A stretch of 64,000 bases of DNA, taken from NCBI GenBank assembly GCA_017303615.1, contig JAFLCK010000014.1, positions 65,986-129,985 on the forward strand, in the 5' to 3' direction. Shown here piece by piece: positions 7,593 through 16,482 of the stretch. The DNA comes from Obscuribacter phosphatis_A. Its GTDB lineage: Bacteria > Cyanobacteriota > Vampirovibrionia > Obscuribacterales > Obscuribacteraceae. The notes under the pieces were generated by a model. It saw only the letters and a program-made list of their open reading frames with translations, did no database searches and was not told where the DNA came from. The number at the start of each line of letters is the position of its first letter. Position 1 is the first letter of the stretch. A program made the translations under genes and the position numbers.

Positions 7593-9362
7593 TTATTTTG
7601 CGAGGACGAAAAGCAGGGTGCCGTTATCCACTGTCTGACCGGCTTTTACTTTGATTTCCTGCACGGCACCGTCGATATCGGCCACTATATCCGATTCCAT
7701 TTTCATGGCTTCGAATATAGCTAGTCTTTGCCCTTTCTTCACCCGCGTACCGGTTTCCACTTCAATTTGCTTGACCAGTCCATGCATTGTCGCTTCGATT
7801 TTTCCGGTTTCGTGGCTGTGAATTTGCTCACTCTTTTTAGCCGGCTTGGTTGCCACTTTGCTTGTGGTCTTTTCTTCAAGCAATTCAGTAACTTGCACTT
7901 TGAAGACTTTTTGATTGACGTCTACTTCAAAGTTGCGGGCTTCACCGCGCACTGGTGCTTTGTTTTCGCCTGTCGGTGAGACGGCGGCCGTCTGCGGTGC
8001 AGGCGCTGCTGTCGCCTTGAACGAGCGCTTCATGAAGTCTTGCTCGACATAGGTGGTATAGACTTTGCCTTCTATAAAGCCTTGGTCTTCCAGCATTGCC
8101 AGATGGAAAGGAATAGTGGTGGCCACTCCTTCTATTTTGAAGTGCTTCAAGGCGCAGAGGGTTCTTTCAATGGCTTCAGCTCTGGTTCTTCCCCAGACCA
8201 CTAATTTGGCAAGCAATGAGTCATAAAAGGGCAAAATCTGATAACCCTGGTAGCAGGCTGTGTCTACTCTCACCCAAGGATGATGGGGCAATTCGAAGCG
8301 GGTCAAGGTACCTGGGCTGGGCATAAAATTGCGGGCTGGATCTTCGGCATTGATTCGGCATTCGATGGCATGCCCGTGTTGGCTCACTTCCTCCTGGCTG
8401 AAGGAAAGCGGTGCTCCCGCTGCTAATTTGATCTGTTCTTTGACGATGTCTATGCCGGTTATGGCTTCAGTAATGGGGTGTTCCACTTGTATGCGTGTGT
8501 TTACTTCCAAGAAGTAGAAATCTTCACCCGAGACCATACACTCTACAGTACCGGCTGAGGTATAACCAAGGGCGGTGGCACCTTTGACGGCTGCTTCGGT
8601 CAGTCTTCTGCGCAAGTCTTGGCTTAGATGCGGGGCTGGTGTCTCTTCCAAAAGCTTCTGGTGTCTTCTCTGGCTAGAACAGTCTCTCTCATAGAGGTGC
8701 AAGACCTTACCGCTTTCGTCGGCGAGAATCTGCACTTCTATGTGGCGGGGATGATCAAGATATTTTTCCACATAGACTTCGCCTGAACCAAAATAGCTGG
8801 CTCCTTCTCTCTGGGCGCCGGCTAGAGCTTGTTCTACATCTTCGGCTTTCCTGACCACCCGCAGTCCGCGTCCGCCACCGCCGGCACTGGCTTTGATGGC
8901 GATGGGATAACCATATTTCTCGCCTAGGGCTATTACTTCTGCGGCGGTGGAAACCGGATCGGTCGTACCTGGAACCACCGGCACACCTGCTTGTTCCATC
9001 ACTCTTCTCGATTCGATTTTGGAGCCCATTTTGTGAATTACTTCTGGTTTTGGTCCGATGAATTTTATGCCTGCTTCGCCGCAAAGTTTGGCAAATTCGG
9101 CATTCTCAGAAAGAAAACCATAACCTGGATGAATAGCATCGGCGCCCGCTCTTTTGGCTATATCGATAATCTGGGCGCCGTCAAGGTAGACCCTGGCCGG
9201 CTGACCGTTCAACTGCCAGGTCTCGTCTGCCATTTTGACGTGTTTCGACTCGCGGTCCGGCTCAGAGAAGATCGCTACAGTTTTTATGCCTAGTTCTCGG
9301 CAAGCCTGAATGACTCGCACTGCTATTTCGGAGCGGTTGGCGATAAGAACTTTCTGGAACAT
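7593..9362 (-). CDS. Acyl-CoA (or acetyl/pyruvate-type) carboxylase alpha subunit: biotin carboxylase fused to biotin carrier
   Basis: The protein carboxylates its own biotin with ATP and bicarbonate for transfer by a separate carboxyltransferase. The ATG at 9362 has AAAAAGGAG upstream and starts the standard FQKVLIANRSEIAVRVIQACRELG. Biotin carboxylase occupies residues 1-450: HPGYGFLSEN, the ATP-grasp loop KASAGGGGRGLR, and EVNTRIQVEHPITE. A Pro/Ala/Thr linker follows, then a biotinyl domain (about 515-589) with the biotinylation motif EAMKMES. The 589-residue two-domain arrangement matches alpha subunits of acyl-CoA carboxylases (actinobacterial AccA3, propionyl- or methylcrotonyl-CoA carboxylase); pyruvate carboxylase subunit A is less likely because it lacks BCCP. 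No carboxyltransferase is in the window, so the substrate is undetermined. ispF follows at 11 bp. Confidence 0.93.
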   Translation of the reverse strand: MFQKVLIANRSEIAVRVIQACRELGIKTVAIFSEPDRESKHVKMADETWQLNGQPARVYLDGAQIIDIAKRAGADAIHPGYGFLSENAEFAKLCGEAGIKFIGPKPEVIHKMGSKIESRRVMEQAGVPVVPGTTDPVSTAAEVIALGEKYGYPIAIKASAGGGGRGLRVVRKAEDVEQALAGAQREGASYFGSGEVYVEKYLDHPRHIEVQILADESGKVLHLYERDCSSQRRHQKLLEETPAPHLSQDLRRRLTEAAVKGATALGYTSAGTVECMVSGEDFYFLEVNTRIQVEHPITEAITGIDIVKEQIKLAAGAPLSFSQEEVSQHGHAIECRINAEDPARNFMPSPGTLTRFELPHHPWVRVDTACYQGYQILPFYDSLLAKLVVWGRTRAEAIERTLCALKHFKIEGVATTIPFHLAMLEDQGFIEGKVYTTYVEQDFMKRSFKATAAPAPQTAAVSPTGENKAPVRGEARNFEVDVNQKVFKVQVTELLEEKTTSKVATKPAKKSEQIHSHETGKIEATMHGLVKQIEVETGTRVKKGQRLAIFEAMKMESDIVADIDGAVQEIKVKAGQTVDNGTLLFVLAK

Positions 9363-9625
9363 GCTCTTCTCCTTTTTAAGCTGTAAGTTTAGGCCGTAAG
9401 AAAGTATGTAAAGTATATTCGCTGGCGCCCGGCTCATCGTGCCCAGTTTCATTATAGAAAGTTGATCATTTTTCTATATCAATTTAGGGGGCGCGCCAGT
9501 TGACCTTCCTGCCGTCGGCTAAGCTTCTGAACAGTTGTCATAGTGTTGCTTGCTAAGGCAGCCTAGGTTTTGGGGTGGTACGATAGCCCTGTCAGTGTGT
9601 TCTGTCTGTCTATAAGGAGTATCCA

Positions 9626-10492
9626 GTGGCAGGCTCTTGTAGTTTCCCCTCGGTCTTTATTGCCGGTAGCGGGTTCATGGGTTCGGCGATTGCCTTCCTC
9701 ATTGCATCTAAAACCAGTGCTCGCGTTAATGTCTATGATATTTCGGAAGAGCAGTTGGCTAAGGCCGTACAGACAGTGGAAAAGTTCGGCAAATCTTCGG
9801 TTGACAAAGGTTTCTTGACCGTTGAGCAATTCCAAGATCTAAAGGGGCGTATTCACACAACCTCTTCCGAGCAGCTGGCCGCGCATAGCGACTTGGTCAT
9901 CGAAGCAATCGCCGAGAACTTAGAGATAAAGAGAGACCTCTTCAAAAGGTTAGATCGCATTTGTAAGCCAGAGACGATTTTTGCTTCCAATACTTCCAGC
10001 TTGCCCATAACCGCCCTGGCTGCCGTCACCAAAAGATCTAAGCAGTTCATCGGCATGCACTTTTTCTCTCCTGCTCATATCATGAAGCTGGTCGAGCTGA
10101 TTAGCGGTCTCGATACTTCTGAAGAAACAACCGCTAAAGTACGCGCTTTTGGTGAAGAGCTGGGCAAAACCATCATTCATTCGAAGGATTTTCCCGGCTT
10201 CATTACCACCCGTCTTGGTCTAGTCCTCATCAATGAAGCGGCCTTCGCCCTCATGGAAGGACTTTCCACCGCCAAAGAAATAGATACAGGTATGACCCTT
10301 GGTTATAACCATCCGATGGGTCCGCTTGCTCTGGCTGATTTTATTGGTCTAGATATATGTTTGCATATCCTCGAAACACTCTACGAGGGCTTCGGTGATA
10401 CAAAGTATCGCCCCTGTCCTTTGATCAGGCAGTTGGTCACCGCCGGGCATCTCGGCAAGAAGACCGGCCGGGGCTTTTACGAGTATAACTAA
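9626..10492 (+). CDS. 3-hydroxyacyl-CoA dehydrogenase (3-hydroxybutyryl-CoA dehydrogenase type)
   Basis: NAD(P)-dependent oxidation of 3-hydroxyacyl-CoA (or reduction of acetoacetyl-CoA), cytoplasmic. Single-domain-pair form of 288 residues. The Rossmann motif is GSGFMG at residues 14-19; the family run NTSSLPITALAA, then GMHFFSPAHIMKLVEL with the catalytic His, then KDFPGFITTRLGLVLINEAAFALMEG and GYNHPMGPLALADFIGLD, and a C-terminal GKKTGRGFYEYN. The GTG start at 9626 has AAGGAG at 9614-9619. It lies 14 bp before the glycosyltransferase gene and may be co-transcribed. With the acyl-CoA dehydrogenase at 41.7 kb it suggests fatty-acid or butyrate-type metabolism. Confidence 0.95.
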   Translation: MAGSCSFPSVFIAGSGFMGSAIAFLIASKTSARVNVYDISEEQLAKAVQTVEKFGKSSVDKGFLTVEQFQDLKGRIHTTSSEQLAAHSDLVIEAIAENLEIKRDLFKRLDRICKPETIFASNTSSLPITALAAVTKRSKQFIGMHFFSPAHIMKLVELISGLDTSEETTAKVRAFGEELGKTIIHSKDFPGFITTRLGLVLINEAAFALMEGLSTAKEIDTGMTLGYNHPMGPLALADFIGLDICLHILETLYEGFGDTKYRPCPLIRQLVTAGHLGKKTGRGFYEYN

Positions 10493-10506
10493 GGCGGGCA
10501 AGCTCT

Positions 10507-11757
10507 ATGCTTCTATGTTTGATGCTCTTCAATACCCTCTTCATCATTGCTCTTTACGGGCTCACCTTGGCTTTTTACCTCAAGCTCAAGCCGGTTGAGA
10601 GCTGTCAATCTTTAGGGCGAGATGCTTCAGGGCAAGACTATCCGCTTGTTTCGGTGATTGTGCCGGCCCGCAACGAAGAAGGCAAAATCGGTCGCTGTAT
10701 CGAGTCCTTGCTCAATCAGAACTATCCCAATTTTGAGCTTGTCGTAATAGACGATCGTTCCACTGACTCCACCGGTGATATCATCGCCTCTTATGCCGCC
10801 CGTGACAGCCGCATCAAGTTCGTCAAAGGTAAAGACGCTCCCAGTGGCTGGATAGGCAAATGTAACGCCCTCGCCCATGCCGTCGGCTATGCTTCCGGCG
10901 ATTGGTTCGTCTTTACAGATGCCGATACCTGTCATCATCCAAATTCGGTTGCCGATGCCGTCGCTTACGGCATCAAAAACAAGATTGATCTCATTTCTTT
11001 CTTGCCCATGCAAGAGTTGGGCAGCTTCCCCGAGCGTCTGATTATGCCGGTTCTGCTTAGCGCCTTCCTCATTGGCGACCCCTTCCATGCCGTCAACAAT
11101 CCGCGTGATTCCAGAGCCTATGCTCATGGGCAATATATTCTTTGCCGTCGCAGTTCTTATTTGGCTGTGGGCGGGCACCGCAGTGTGCGTGATGAAATCG
11201 TAGAAGACCATGCTTTGGCGCGGGTCTTTAAAGAGAAAGGTTATAAGATTGAAGTAGCCGACGGTAAGACTCTCTATTCGGTGCGTATGTACACCGATTT
11301 GGTCAGTCTCTGGCATGGTTGGACCAAAAATCTCTATAGCTTTATCGACAGCAAGCCCAGTAATTTGCTTGTCATCTTGCTCATGATCAATACAGTGGTG
11401 GTGGCGCCCTGGTTGTGGCTCGGCTATGTGGGCTGGCAGTGGATAAGCGGCGAGTTCACTAATCTTGTCATTCAGCTATCTTTGCTTCTTATTGTTCAGT
11501 TCGGCACTCTTATGCTCTGGCTGAGACGCACATCGTGTCACCACGACGGCATCAAGTGGTATCACTTCTTCTTGACGCCATATGGTTGTCTGGCGGTTTC
11601 CGCCCTTTATCTGCATGCTGCTTATTTGGTGCATAGCGGCGGTCAAGTCAATTGGAAAGGTCGCCGTTATGTGGTCAACACCAGGCAGACCATCGAACCG
11701 ACTGATGGCGCCGAGTCTATCGAAGCTAAGTTGATATCGCGAGATGCTGCCGACTAA
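10507..11757 (+). CDS. Family 2 glycosyltransferase, membrane-anchored (HpnB/CrtQ-like)
   Basis: Transfers a sugar from a nucleotide-sugar donor; acceptor unknown. An N-terminal membrane helix (residues 2-22) precedes the GT-A domain: VSVIVPARNEEGKIGRCIESLLNQ, VVIDDRSTDST, and the DxD-type metal site VFTDADT near residue 138. Later EDHALARVFKEKG is the acceptor-side motif. Three hydrophobic helices follow at about 295-315, 325-345 and 355-375. The architecture matches glycosyltransferases associated with hopanoid or carotenoid loci, but neither pathway is next to it. Its TAA stop overlaps the ATG of the Hfq-like gene by one base, so translation of the two is probably coupled. Confidence 0.9.
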   Translation: MLLCLMLFNTLFIIALYGLTLAFYLKLKPVESCQSLGRDASGQDYPLVSVIVPARNEEGKIGRCIESLLNQNYPNFELVVIDDRSTDSTGDIIASYAARDSRIKFVKGKDAPSGWIGKCNALAHAVGYASGDWFVFTDADTCHHPNSVADAVAYGIKNKIDLISFLPMQELGSFPERLIMPVLLSAFLIGDPFHAVNNPRDSRAYAHGQYILCRRSSYLAVGGHRSVRDEIVEDHALARVFKEKGYKIEVADGKTLYSVRMYTDLVSLWHGWTKNLYSFIDSKPSNLLVILLMINTVVVAPWLWLGYVGWQWISGEFTNLVIQLSLLLIVQFGTLMLWLRRTSCHHDGIKWYHFFLTPYGCLAVSALYLHAAYLVHSGGQVNWKGRRYVVNTRQTIEPTDGAESIEAKLISRDAAD

Positions 11758-11978
11758 TGTCGAGCGAAAATAAAACACCTTCATTAGTGGAAGTGCAGCG
11801 GTTGATAAGAGAGAAAACCGTTGTCGAAGTCCTGACTCTTGATGCCAAAAGCAGTCGTTTTGCCGGTACCATCAAGTGGTTCGACGGAGACGCTTTTCAT
11901 CTCAAGCTTGAAGATGGTTCCGAAATAACGATCTTGCGACATGCAGTGCTAGGAATTCGCGCCAAGAAAGCCAAATAG
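11757..11978 (+). CDS. hfq: Hfq/Sm-like RNA-binding protein of cyanobacterial type
   Basis: Predicted LSm-fold protein of 73 residues. The N-terminal helix PSLVEVQRLIREKTVVEV and the strands FAGTIKWFDGDAFHLKLEDGSEITILRHAVLGIRAK follow the pattern of cyanobacterial Hfq (PSxxxVQxLI, then VEV, then G(K/T)IxWxD, then a final RHAI-like Sm2 segment). The proteobacterial KH motif (YKHA) is absent, as in cyanobacterial Hfq, where RNA binding is weak and the known partner is the pilus ATPase PilB1. Assignment is by sequence pattern only. The start ATG overlaps the stop of the glycosyltransferase (TAATG). It lies about 100 bp before mreB. Confidence 0.75.
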   Translation: MSSENKTPSLVEVQRLIREKTVVEVLTLDAKSSRFAGTIKWFDGDAFHLKLEDGSEITILRHAVLGIRAKKAK

Positions 11979-12080
11979 TGTTAGACTAAGGCGTGATGCG
12001 GCATTTAAGGTCAATCAGGTCTCCATCAGCTTTCTAAAAGTATGACTTTGGATATCCTGCTTACCTACGGGAGTTAGTCA

Positions 12081-13115
12081 GTGGCTTTCTTCAAGAATAT
12101 TTTTTGGCACGGAATCGGTATCGACCTGGGTACCGCCAATACCCTTATATATGTACACGACAAAGGTGTGGTTCTGCGTGAACCGTCGGTTGTGGCGGTT
12201 GATGAGAATACCAATATGGTCAGATGGGTGGGTGAAGAAGCCCGCGCCATGATCGGCAGGACCCCTCAAGGTATCAAAGCCATACGTCCTCTTAAGGACG
12301 GAGTCATTGCCGACCTTGAACATGCCAAGGTCATGCTGCGTAAGTTTGTTGAAAGGGTGACCGGAGCCGGCGGCATCAAAAACCCCGATATGGCCATTGG
12401 CGTGCCCAGTGGTGTCACCTCGGTAGAGAAAATTGCCATCAAGTCGGCTGCTGAAAATGCCCGCGCCTCGCAGATTTATTTGCCGGAAGAGCCGATGGCT
12501 GCTGCTATTGGAGCCTCTTTGCCGGTGGTCGAACCAACCGGTTCGATGATCGTCGATATCGGCGGCGGTACAACCGAAGTGGCTGTCATCAGTCTTTCGG
12601 GCATTGTTGTGAACGAGTCGATTCGCATAGCCGGTGATGAACTGACCGAAGCGATTATTTCTTATCTCAAGAAAGTGCACAGTTTAGCCGTGGGTGAGCG
12701 CACTGCCGAAGAGATCAAATTCAGACTCGGTTCGGCCTTTAGAACCGCAGAGAATGATCGTCTCGATGTAAGAGGCTTGAGCCTTCTCAATCATGTGCCC
12801 TGCACCATAACCATCAGCCGCGGCGAAGTGCGCGAAGCCATGCAAGAGCCGCTCAAAGCCATTGTCGAGTCGGTGAAACGTACCTTGGAACGCACCCCTC
12901 CAGAGCTAGCCGCCGATATTTTCAATCGCGGCATCTTTCTCACCGGCGGTGGTGCTCTGCTCAGCGGTCTCGATGAGCTTATCTCGCATGAAACCGAAGT
13001 GCCTGTTTTTGTGGCCGAAGATCCGCTTTCTTCTGTGGCGATCGGCACCGGTAAGATGCTCACCGACCCCACATATCGCAGGGTCTTAGAGCAATGTTTG
13101 TTCCGCAAGTCTTAG
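12081..13115 (+). CDS. mreB: Rod shape-determining protein MreB
   Basis: Bacterial actin; membrane-associated filaments that direct lateral wall synthesis. 344 residues, full length. Begins MAFFKNIFWHGIGIDLGTANTLIY with the phosphate-1 motif at residues 12-20; KAIRPLKDGVIADLEHA, GVPSGVTSVEKIAI, the phosphate-2 motif DIGGGTTEVAVISL, and the adenosine motif FLTGGGALLSGLDELI follow. The amphipathic N-terminus is typical of membrane-binding MreB. GTG start at 12081 with CGGGAG upstream. First of a tight block mreB-mreC-mreD-mrdA, all plus strand. Confidence 0.99.
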   Translation: MAFFKNIFWHGIGIDLGTANTLIYVHDKGVVLREPSVVAVDENTNMVRWVGEEARAMIGRTPQGIKAIRPLKDGVIADLEHAKVMLRKFVERVTGAGGIKNPDMAIGVPSGVTSVEKIAIKSAAENARASQIYLPEEPMAAAIGASLPVVEPTGSMIVDIGGGTTEVAVISLSGIVVNESIRIAGDELTEAIISYLKKVHSLAVGERTAEEIKFRLGSAFRTAENDRLDVRGLSLLNHVPCTITISRGEVREAMQEPLKAIVESVKRTLERTPPELAADIFNRGIFLTGGGALLSGLDELISHETEVPVFVAEDPLSSVAIGTGKMLTDPTYRRVLEQCLFRKS

Positions 13116-13135
13116 TCAGCCTTTGATGAGGTAGC

Positions 13136-13933
13136 GTGCAAAACGAGAGTTTTGAGAGCCAGTCTCAGTCTTTGACCGAGTATTTAGTCCTGGGCATGCT
13201 GGTCCTCATGGTTGCCGTGCCTGTTTCTGGCTTTGTGCTTTCGGCAGAAGCCTGGACCTCTGCTTTGTTTGCTAAAGGCGCCTATCAAGTAGAGTCGACT
13301 AAAAATTTAGCCGAGCAGCTCTTTGATGCTTCGGCCAAGATTAGGGCTCTAGAGCGAAAACTAGCTCAAAATGAACTGGAGATGACAAGGCTAAAGCAGG
13401 AAGCTCGCGATACAAGCCGTTTGCGCAGTCTGCTTGAACTAAAGCAAAAATCCAAGCGGCAAACCATTGCCGCCGAAGTTGTTTCGCGCAATGCCGACAA
13501 CTGGTTTGAGCAAGTGGTCATCGATAAAGGTTCGGCCGACCATATCACTGTCGGCTCGGCTGTTATCTCGATATCAGGTGTGGTCGGGCAAGTGGTAAAG
13601 GTGGACAGTCATGGGGCTGTGGTCAGATTAATCACCGATCCTGATCAAAAATTGGGTGTTTTGATACCACGTCTGGGTTTGACCGGCATTCTTGTAGGCA
13701 ATAGTCAAAATCTCGCCCGCATTGATTTTGTGCCGGTGGGCACCAATGTCAATGTCGGTGACAAAGTGGTTACACTCGGCAAAGCCGGGACCTTCCCTGA
13801 GAATCATCCGGTGGGCAGTGTCGTGGCTGTAAGGCGTGATGCCGAGGGTGCTTCGATGGAAATCGACGTCAAGTTGACTGAGAATTGCTACGACCTCTCC
13901 CATGTGCTTGTCTTGCCGCCGCTTGAGGGCTGA
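13136..13933 (+). CDS. mreC: Rod shape-determining protein MreC
   Basis: Bitopic periplasmic scaffold that connects MreB/MreD with PBP2. 265 residues: a short cytoplasmic start, one membrane helix (about residues 18-38), a coiled coil (50-105, ending QEARDTSRLRSLLELKQ), then the beta-rich MreC core with VVSRNADNWFEQVVIDKGSADHITVGSAVIS and LIPRLGLTGILVGNSQNLARIDFVP. The start is GTG at 13136, 20 bp after mreB. The spacing to mreD is 3 bp. Confidence 0.97.
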   Translation: MQNESFESQSQSLTEYLVLGMLVLMVAVPVSGFVLSAEAWTSALFAKGAYQVESTKNLAEQLFDASAKIRALERKLAQNELEMTRLKQEARDTSRLRSLLELKQKSKRQTIAAEVVSRNADNWFEQVVIDKGSADHITVGSAVISISGVVGQVVKVDSHGAVVRLITDPDQKLGVLIPRLGLTGILVGNSQNLARIDFVPVGTNVNVGDKVVTLGKAGTFPENHPVGSVVAVRRDAEGASMEIDVKLTENCYDLSHVLVLPPLEG

Positions 13934-13936
13934 AGC

Positions 13937-14533
13937 ATGTATCTTGTTTCCAACCGCACAAGAAGACGATTGTCCGAGGTAGTGGTCGCTATCTTTGTCG
14001 TTTATTTGGCTTGGATTATTCAGCTTGCTTTGCTCTCGCAATTTCGCTTTGTTGATATTTGCGCCAATCTGCCTATGGCCATGACTATTGTCTGGGGGCT
14101 CACTTTCGGCTCTCGTATGGAAAAGGCCACCAATGACGAATTGCGTGTCTCAAGTCTCTCCGCTGTTTTCATCCGCCAGCTCCTTTCCGGGTCGCCTTCC
14201 GGTCTTTTGATTGGTGCTTTTTTTGCCGCCCTGGCTGCCTCGGTCATGCCTGTCTATCCTGTTTGCTATCCTCTTATTGGCTGGATAGCCGGCTATTTTT
14301 CTTTGCGCAATTTCAATCAAGCGGCCTTTCTTTGCATACCTCTGACTGTCTTGCTCAATTTTCTGGCTGAGATGATTATGGCTTTGCAGCTAAATCTAGC
14401 TGGACGTCCCGATGTATTTAGCCATTTGGTACAGATTAGTTTCCCCGAGGCTTTCCTGAGCGGCATCATCGCTCCCGTGCTCTTTATTCCGATGCGAGGC
14501 TGGTTCCAGTATTCGCTTTATCTCGACAGGTGA
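13937..14533 (+). CDS. mreD: Rod shape-determining protein MreD
   Basis: Integral membrane partner of MreC and PBP2. 198 residues with about five or six hydrophobic helices (for instance 16-35, 43-55, 80-105, 130-150 and 168-185). Sequence conservation in MreD is always low; the call rests on size, topology and the position between mreC and mrdA. It is somewhat longer than the usual 160-170 residues because of a loop around residues 58-78. Its last codons hold AGGTGA, which serves as Shine-Dalgarno for the next gene. Confidence 0.9.
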   Translation: MYLVSNRTRRRLSEVVVAIFVVYLAWIIQLALLSQFRFVDICANLPMAMTIVWGLTFGSRMEKATNDELRVSSLSAVFIRQLLSGSPSGLLIGAFFAALAASVMPVYPVCYPLIGWIAGYFSLRNFNQAAFLCIPLTVLLNFLAEMIMALQLNLAGRPDVFSHLVQISFPEAFLSGIIAPVLFIPMRGWFQYSLYLDR

Positions 14534-14538
14534 AGAGC

Positions 14539-16383
14539 ATGTTTACCCGCGAGAGCAGAAGCACAACCTCGACTATCTCATTTGGTGAGAGAGACTTCCG
14601 CCCGAAAGTGGTGATTCTCACTGTCGTCATTGGCCTGGCCATGCTTGCTCTTCTTGCTCGTCTTGTCTGGTTGCAGATCGTCCAAAATCCTTATTACAAA
14701 GGGCAGGCGGTGGAGAACTCCACCCGTGTTACCTTTTTGCGGGCGCCGCGGGGTAATATTTATGACCGACACGGCACCCTGATTGCCACCAATAAGCAGT
14801 CTCTATCGATGGTGGCAATACCGGCCCAGTTGGACAATGTCCAAGACCTCAGTCGGCGGCTGGCGCCAATTTTGAGCAGTCCCGAGCCTAAGATACTGGC
14901 TTCGCTTCTCAAGGCTAAGGCTTCTGGCTCGGTACTGCCGGTGGTGATTGAGCGAGATCTCGATATGGAGATCGTCAGTAAGTTTTATGAGAAGAAAATC
15001 TTTCTCAAAGGCATCGATATCTTGCAGGATGTCAGCCGCAGCTATCCCCATGGCGAAGTAACTGCCCATGTGCTCGGTTATTGCGGCGAGATTACCCAGT
15101 CTCAGCTAAAGCGCCGCAAAGGACGCAAAATGGGTGACGTTATCGGTCAAGACGGCGTAGAGCGTCTTTACGATGATCAGCTGAGAGGAATAGACGGTGA
15201 ACAGAGGGTGCGGGTCAATGCCATGGGGCAGTCGCTCTCGGCTGAAACGGCTCGTCCGCAAATAACTCGCAAATCTACTGCCGGCAAGCCGGTGGTGCTT
15301 TCTTTAGATCTGGAATTGCAGAAAGCCGCCTATGAAGCCTTGGGCGAGCGCTCGGGTGCTATTGTAGCCATCGACCCGCGCACCGGCGAGATTCTCACCA
15401 TGGTTTCGCGCCCAAGTTTTGACCCTAATGTCTTTACCAAGCGCATCACACCCGATGTTTGGAAGCGCATCAATGCCCCCGACCATCCTCTCTTTAACCG
15501 CGCTCTATCAGGCTATCCGCCGGGTTCTATTTGGAAAGCCTTTACACTTTTGGCGGCTCTTGAGAGTAAGGCGGTCAAGCCTGATACCAAATTGCATGTT
15601 TCGGGCGGTATCTCTCTTGGTGGCTTCTTCTTTGGCGACTGGACCGGCACCACCGGTTTGTTTGACCTGGTTAAGTGTTTGGCTTGGTCTAGAGACTCAG
15701 CTTTCTACCAGATGGCGCTCAAGATGACGCCCGAGCAAATTAAGGAATGGGCGATGAAATTTGGTGCCGGGCGTCCCACCGGTGTCGAGCTCAGGCATGA
15801 GAGCAAAGGTTTGGTGCCCGACTCGGAATGGAAGCTCAGGGTCTATAAAGAGAAGTGGTATCCGGGAAATACCTTGCACATGTCCATCGGTCAGACCTAT
15901 GTGCAGGTGACACCAGTACAAGCGGCTCGTATGTTCGCCGGTTTAGGTATGAAAGGGCAGGTGCCTAATCTGCATCTGGTCATTAAGATAGGCGATCGTC
16001 TCATCCCGCCACCCAAGCCAGAAATAGTCAAAACCAATCCAGTCTATTTGAAAGTAGTTCTCGATGGTCTCAAGGCGGTTGTGGCCAGTGGCACCGGCGG
16101 CGCCACCAGGCTGGGCAATGTGGAAGTGGCTGGCAAGACCGGTTCGGCGGAAGCCCCTCCAGCCGGCAGTAAGACCCATGCTTGGTTTGCTTGCTATGCT
16201 CCGGCCGACAATCCGCGCATTGCCGTGGCTTGCTTTGTCGAGCACGGCGGTCACGGTGGTTCGACTGCGGCACCGCTTGCTAGAGTGGTTTTAGAAAAAT
16301 TCTTTGCGGTCGGACAAGACGATACCACTGCCGGTGCGACCCAGAATGCAGCTGCCGCGGGCAAGAAGAACAAACCGCACTAA
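14539..16383 (+). CDS. mrdA: Penicillin-binding protein 2 (elongasome transpeptidase)
   Basis: Cross-links peptidoglycan during elongation; membrane-anchored, periplasmic. One membrane helix near residues 22-45, a dimerisation domain beginning RAPRGNIYDRHGTLIATN, and a transpeptidase domain. Active-site motifs: SIWK (SxxK, about residue 330, in GYPPGSIWKAFT), SRD in the SxN/SxD position (SRDSAFYQ, as in E. coli PBP2 where it is SAD), and KTG near 532 (VAGKTGSAE). I place the start at ATG 14539, which has AGGTGA 5 nt upstream; an in-frame GTG at 14530 overlaps the mreD stop but has no Shine-Dalgarno. 614 residues, last gene of the mre operon. The C-terminal tail is Ala/Lys-rich. Confidence 0.97.
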   Translation: MFTRESRSTTSTISFGERDFRPKVVILTVVIGLAMLALLARLVWLQIVQNPYYKGQAVENSTRVTFLRAPRGNIYDRHGTLIATNKQSLSMVAIPAQLDNVQDLSRRLAPILSSPEPKILASLLKAKASGSVLPVVIERDLDMEIVSKFYEKKIFLKGIDILQDVSRSYPHGEVTAHVLGYCGEITQSQLKRRKGRKMGDVIGQDGVERLYDDQLRGIDGEQRVRVNAMGQSLSAETARPQITRKSTAGKPVVLSLDLELQKAAYEALGERSGAIVAIDPRTGEILTMVSRPSFDPNVFTKRITPDVWKRINAPDHPLFNRALSGYPPGSIWKAFTLLAALESKAVKPDTKLHVSGGISLGGFFFGDWTGTTGLFDLVKCLAWSRDSAFYQMALKMTPEQIKEWAMKFGAGRPTGVELRHESKGLVPDSEWKLRVYKEKWYPGNTLHMSIGQTYVQVTPVQAARMFAGLGMKGQVPNLHLVIKIGDRLIPPPKPEIVKTNPVYLKVVLDGLKAVVASGTGGATRLGNVEVAGKTGSAEAPPAGSKTHAWFACYAPADNPRIAVACFVEHGGHGGSTAAPLARVVLEKFFAVGQDDTTAGATQNAAAAGKKNKPH

Positions 16384-16482
16384 ATTTGTATATGCTCGGC
16401 ATATAAAGTAGTTGGAATGGACAAAGGCGGCGCTTTTGGCGATAATCTTTATCTATTATTCAAATGCTTCAGGAGCGCGCCA

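Noticed and set aside
10627..11316. 229-residue antisense frame in the GT2 gene
   Set aside because: No motif, no ribosome-binding site; the plus-strand GT2 motifs are clear.
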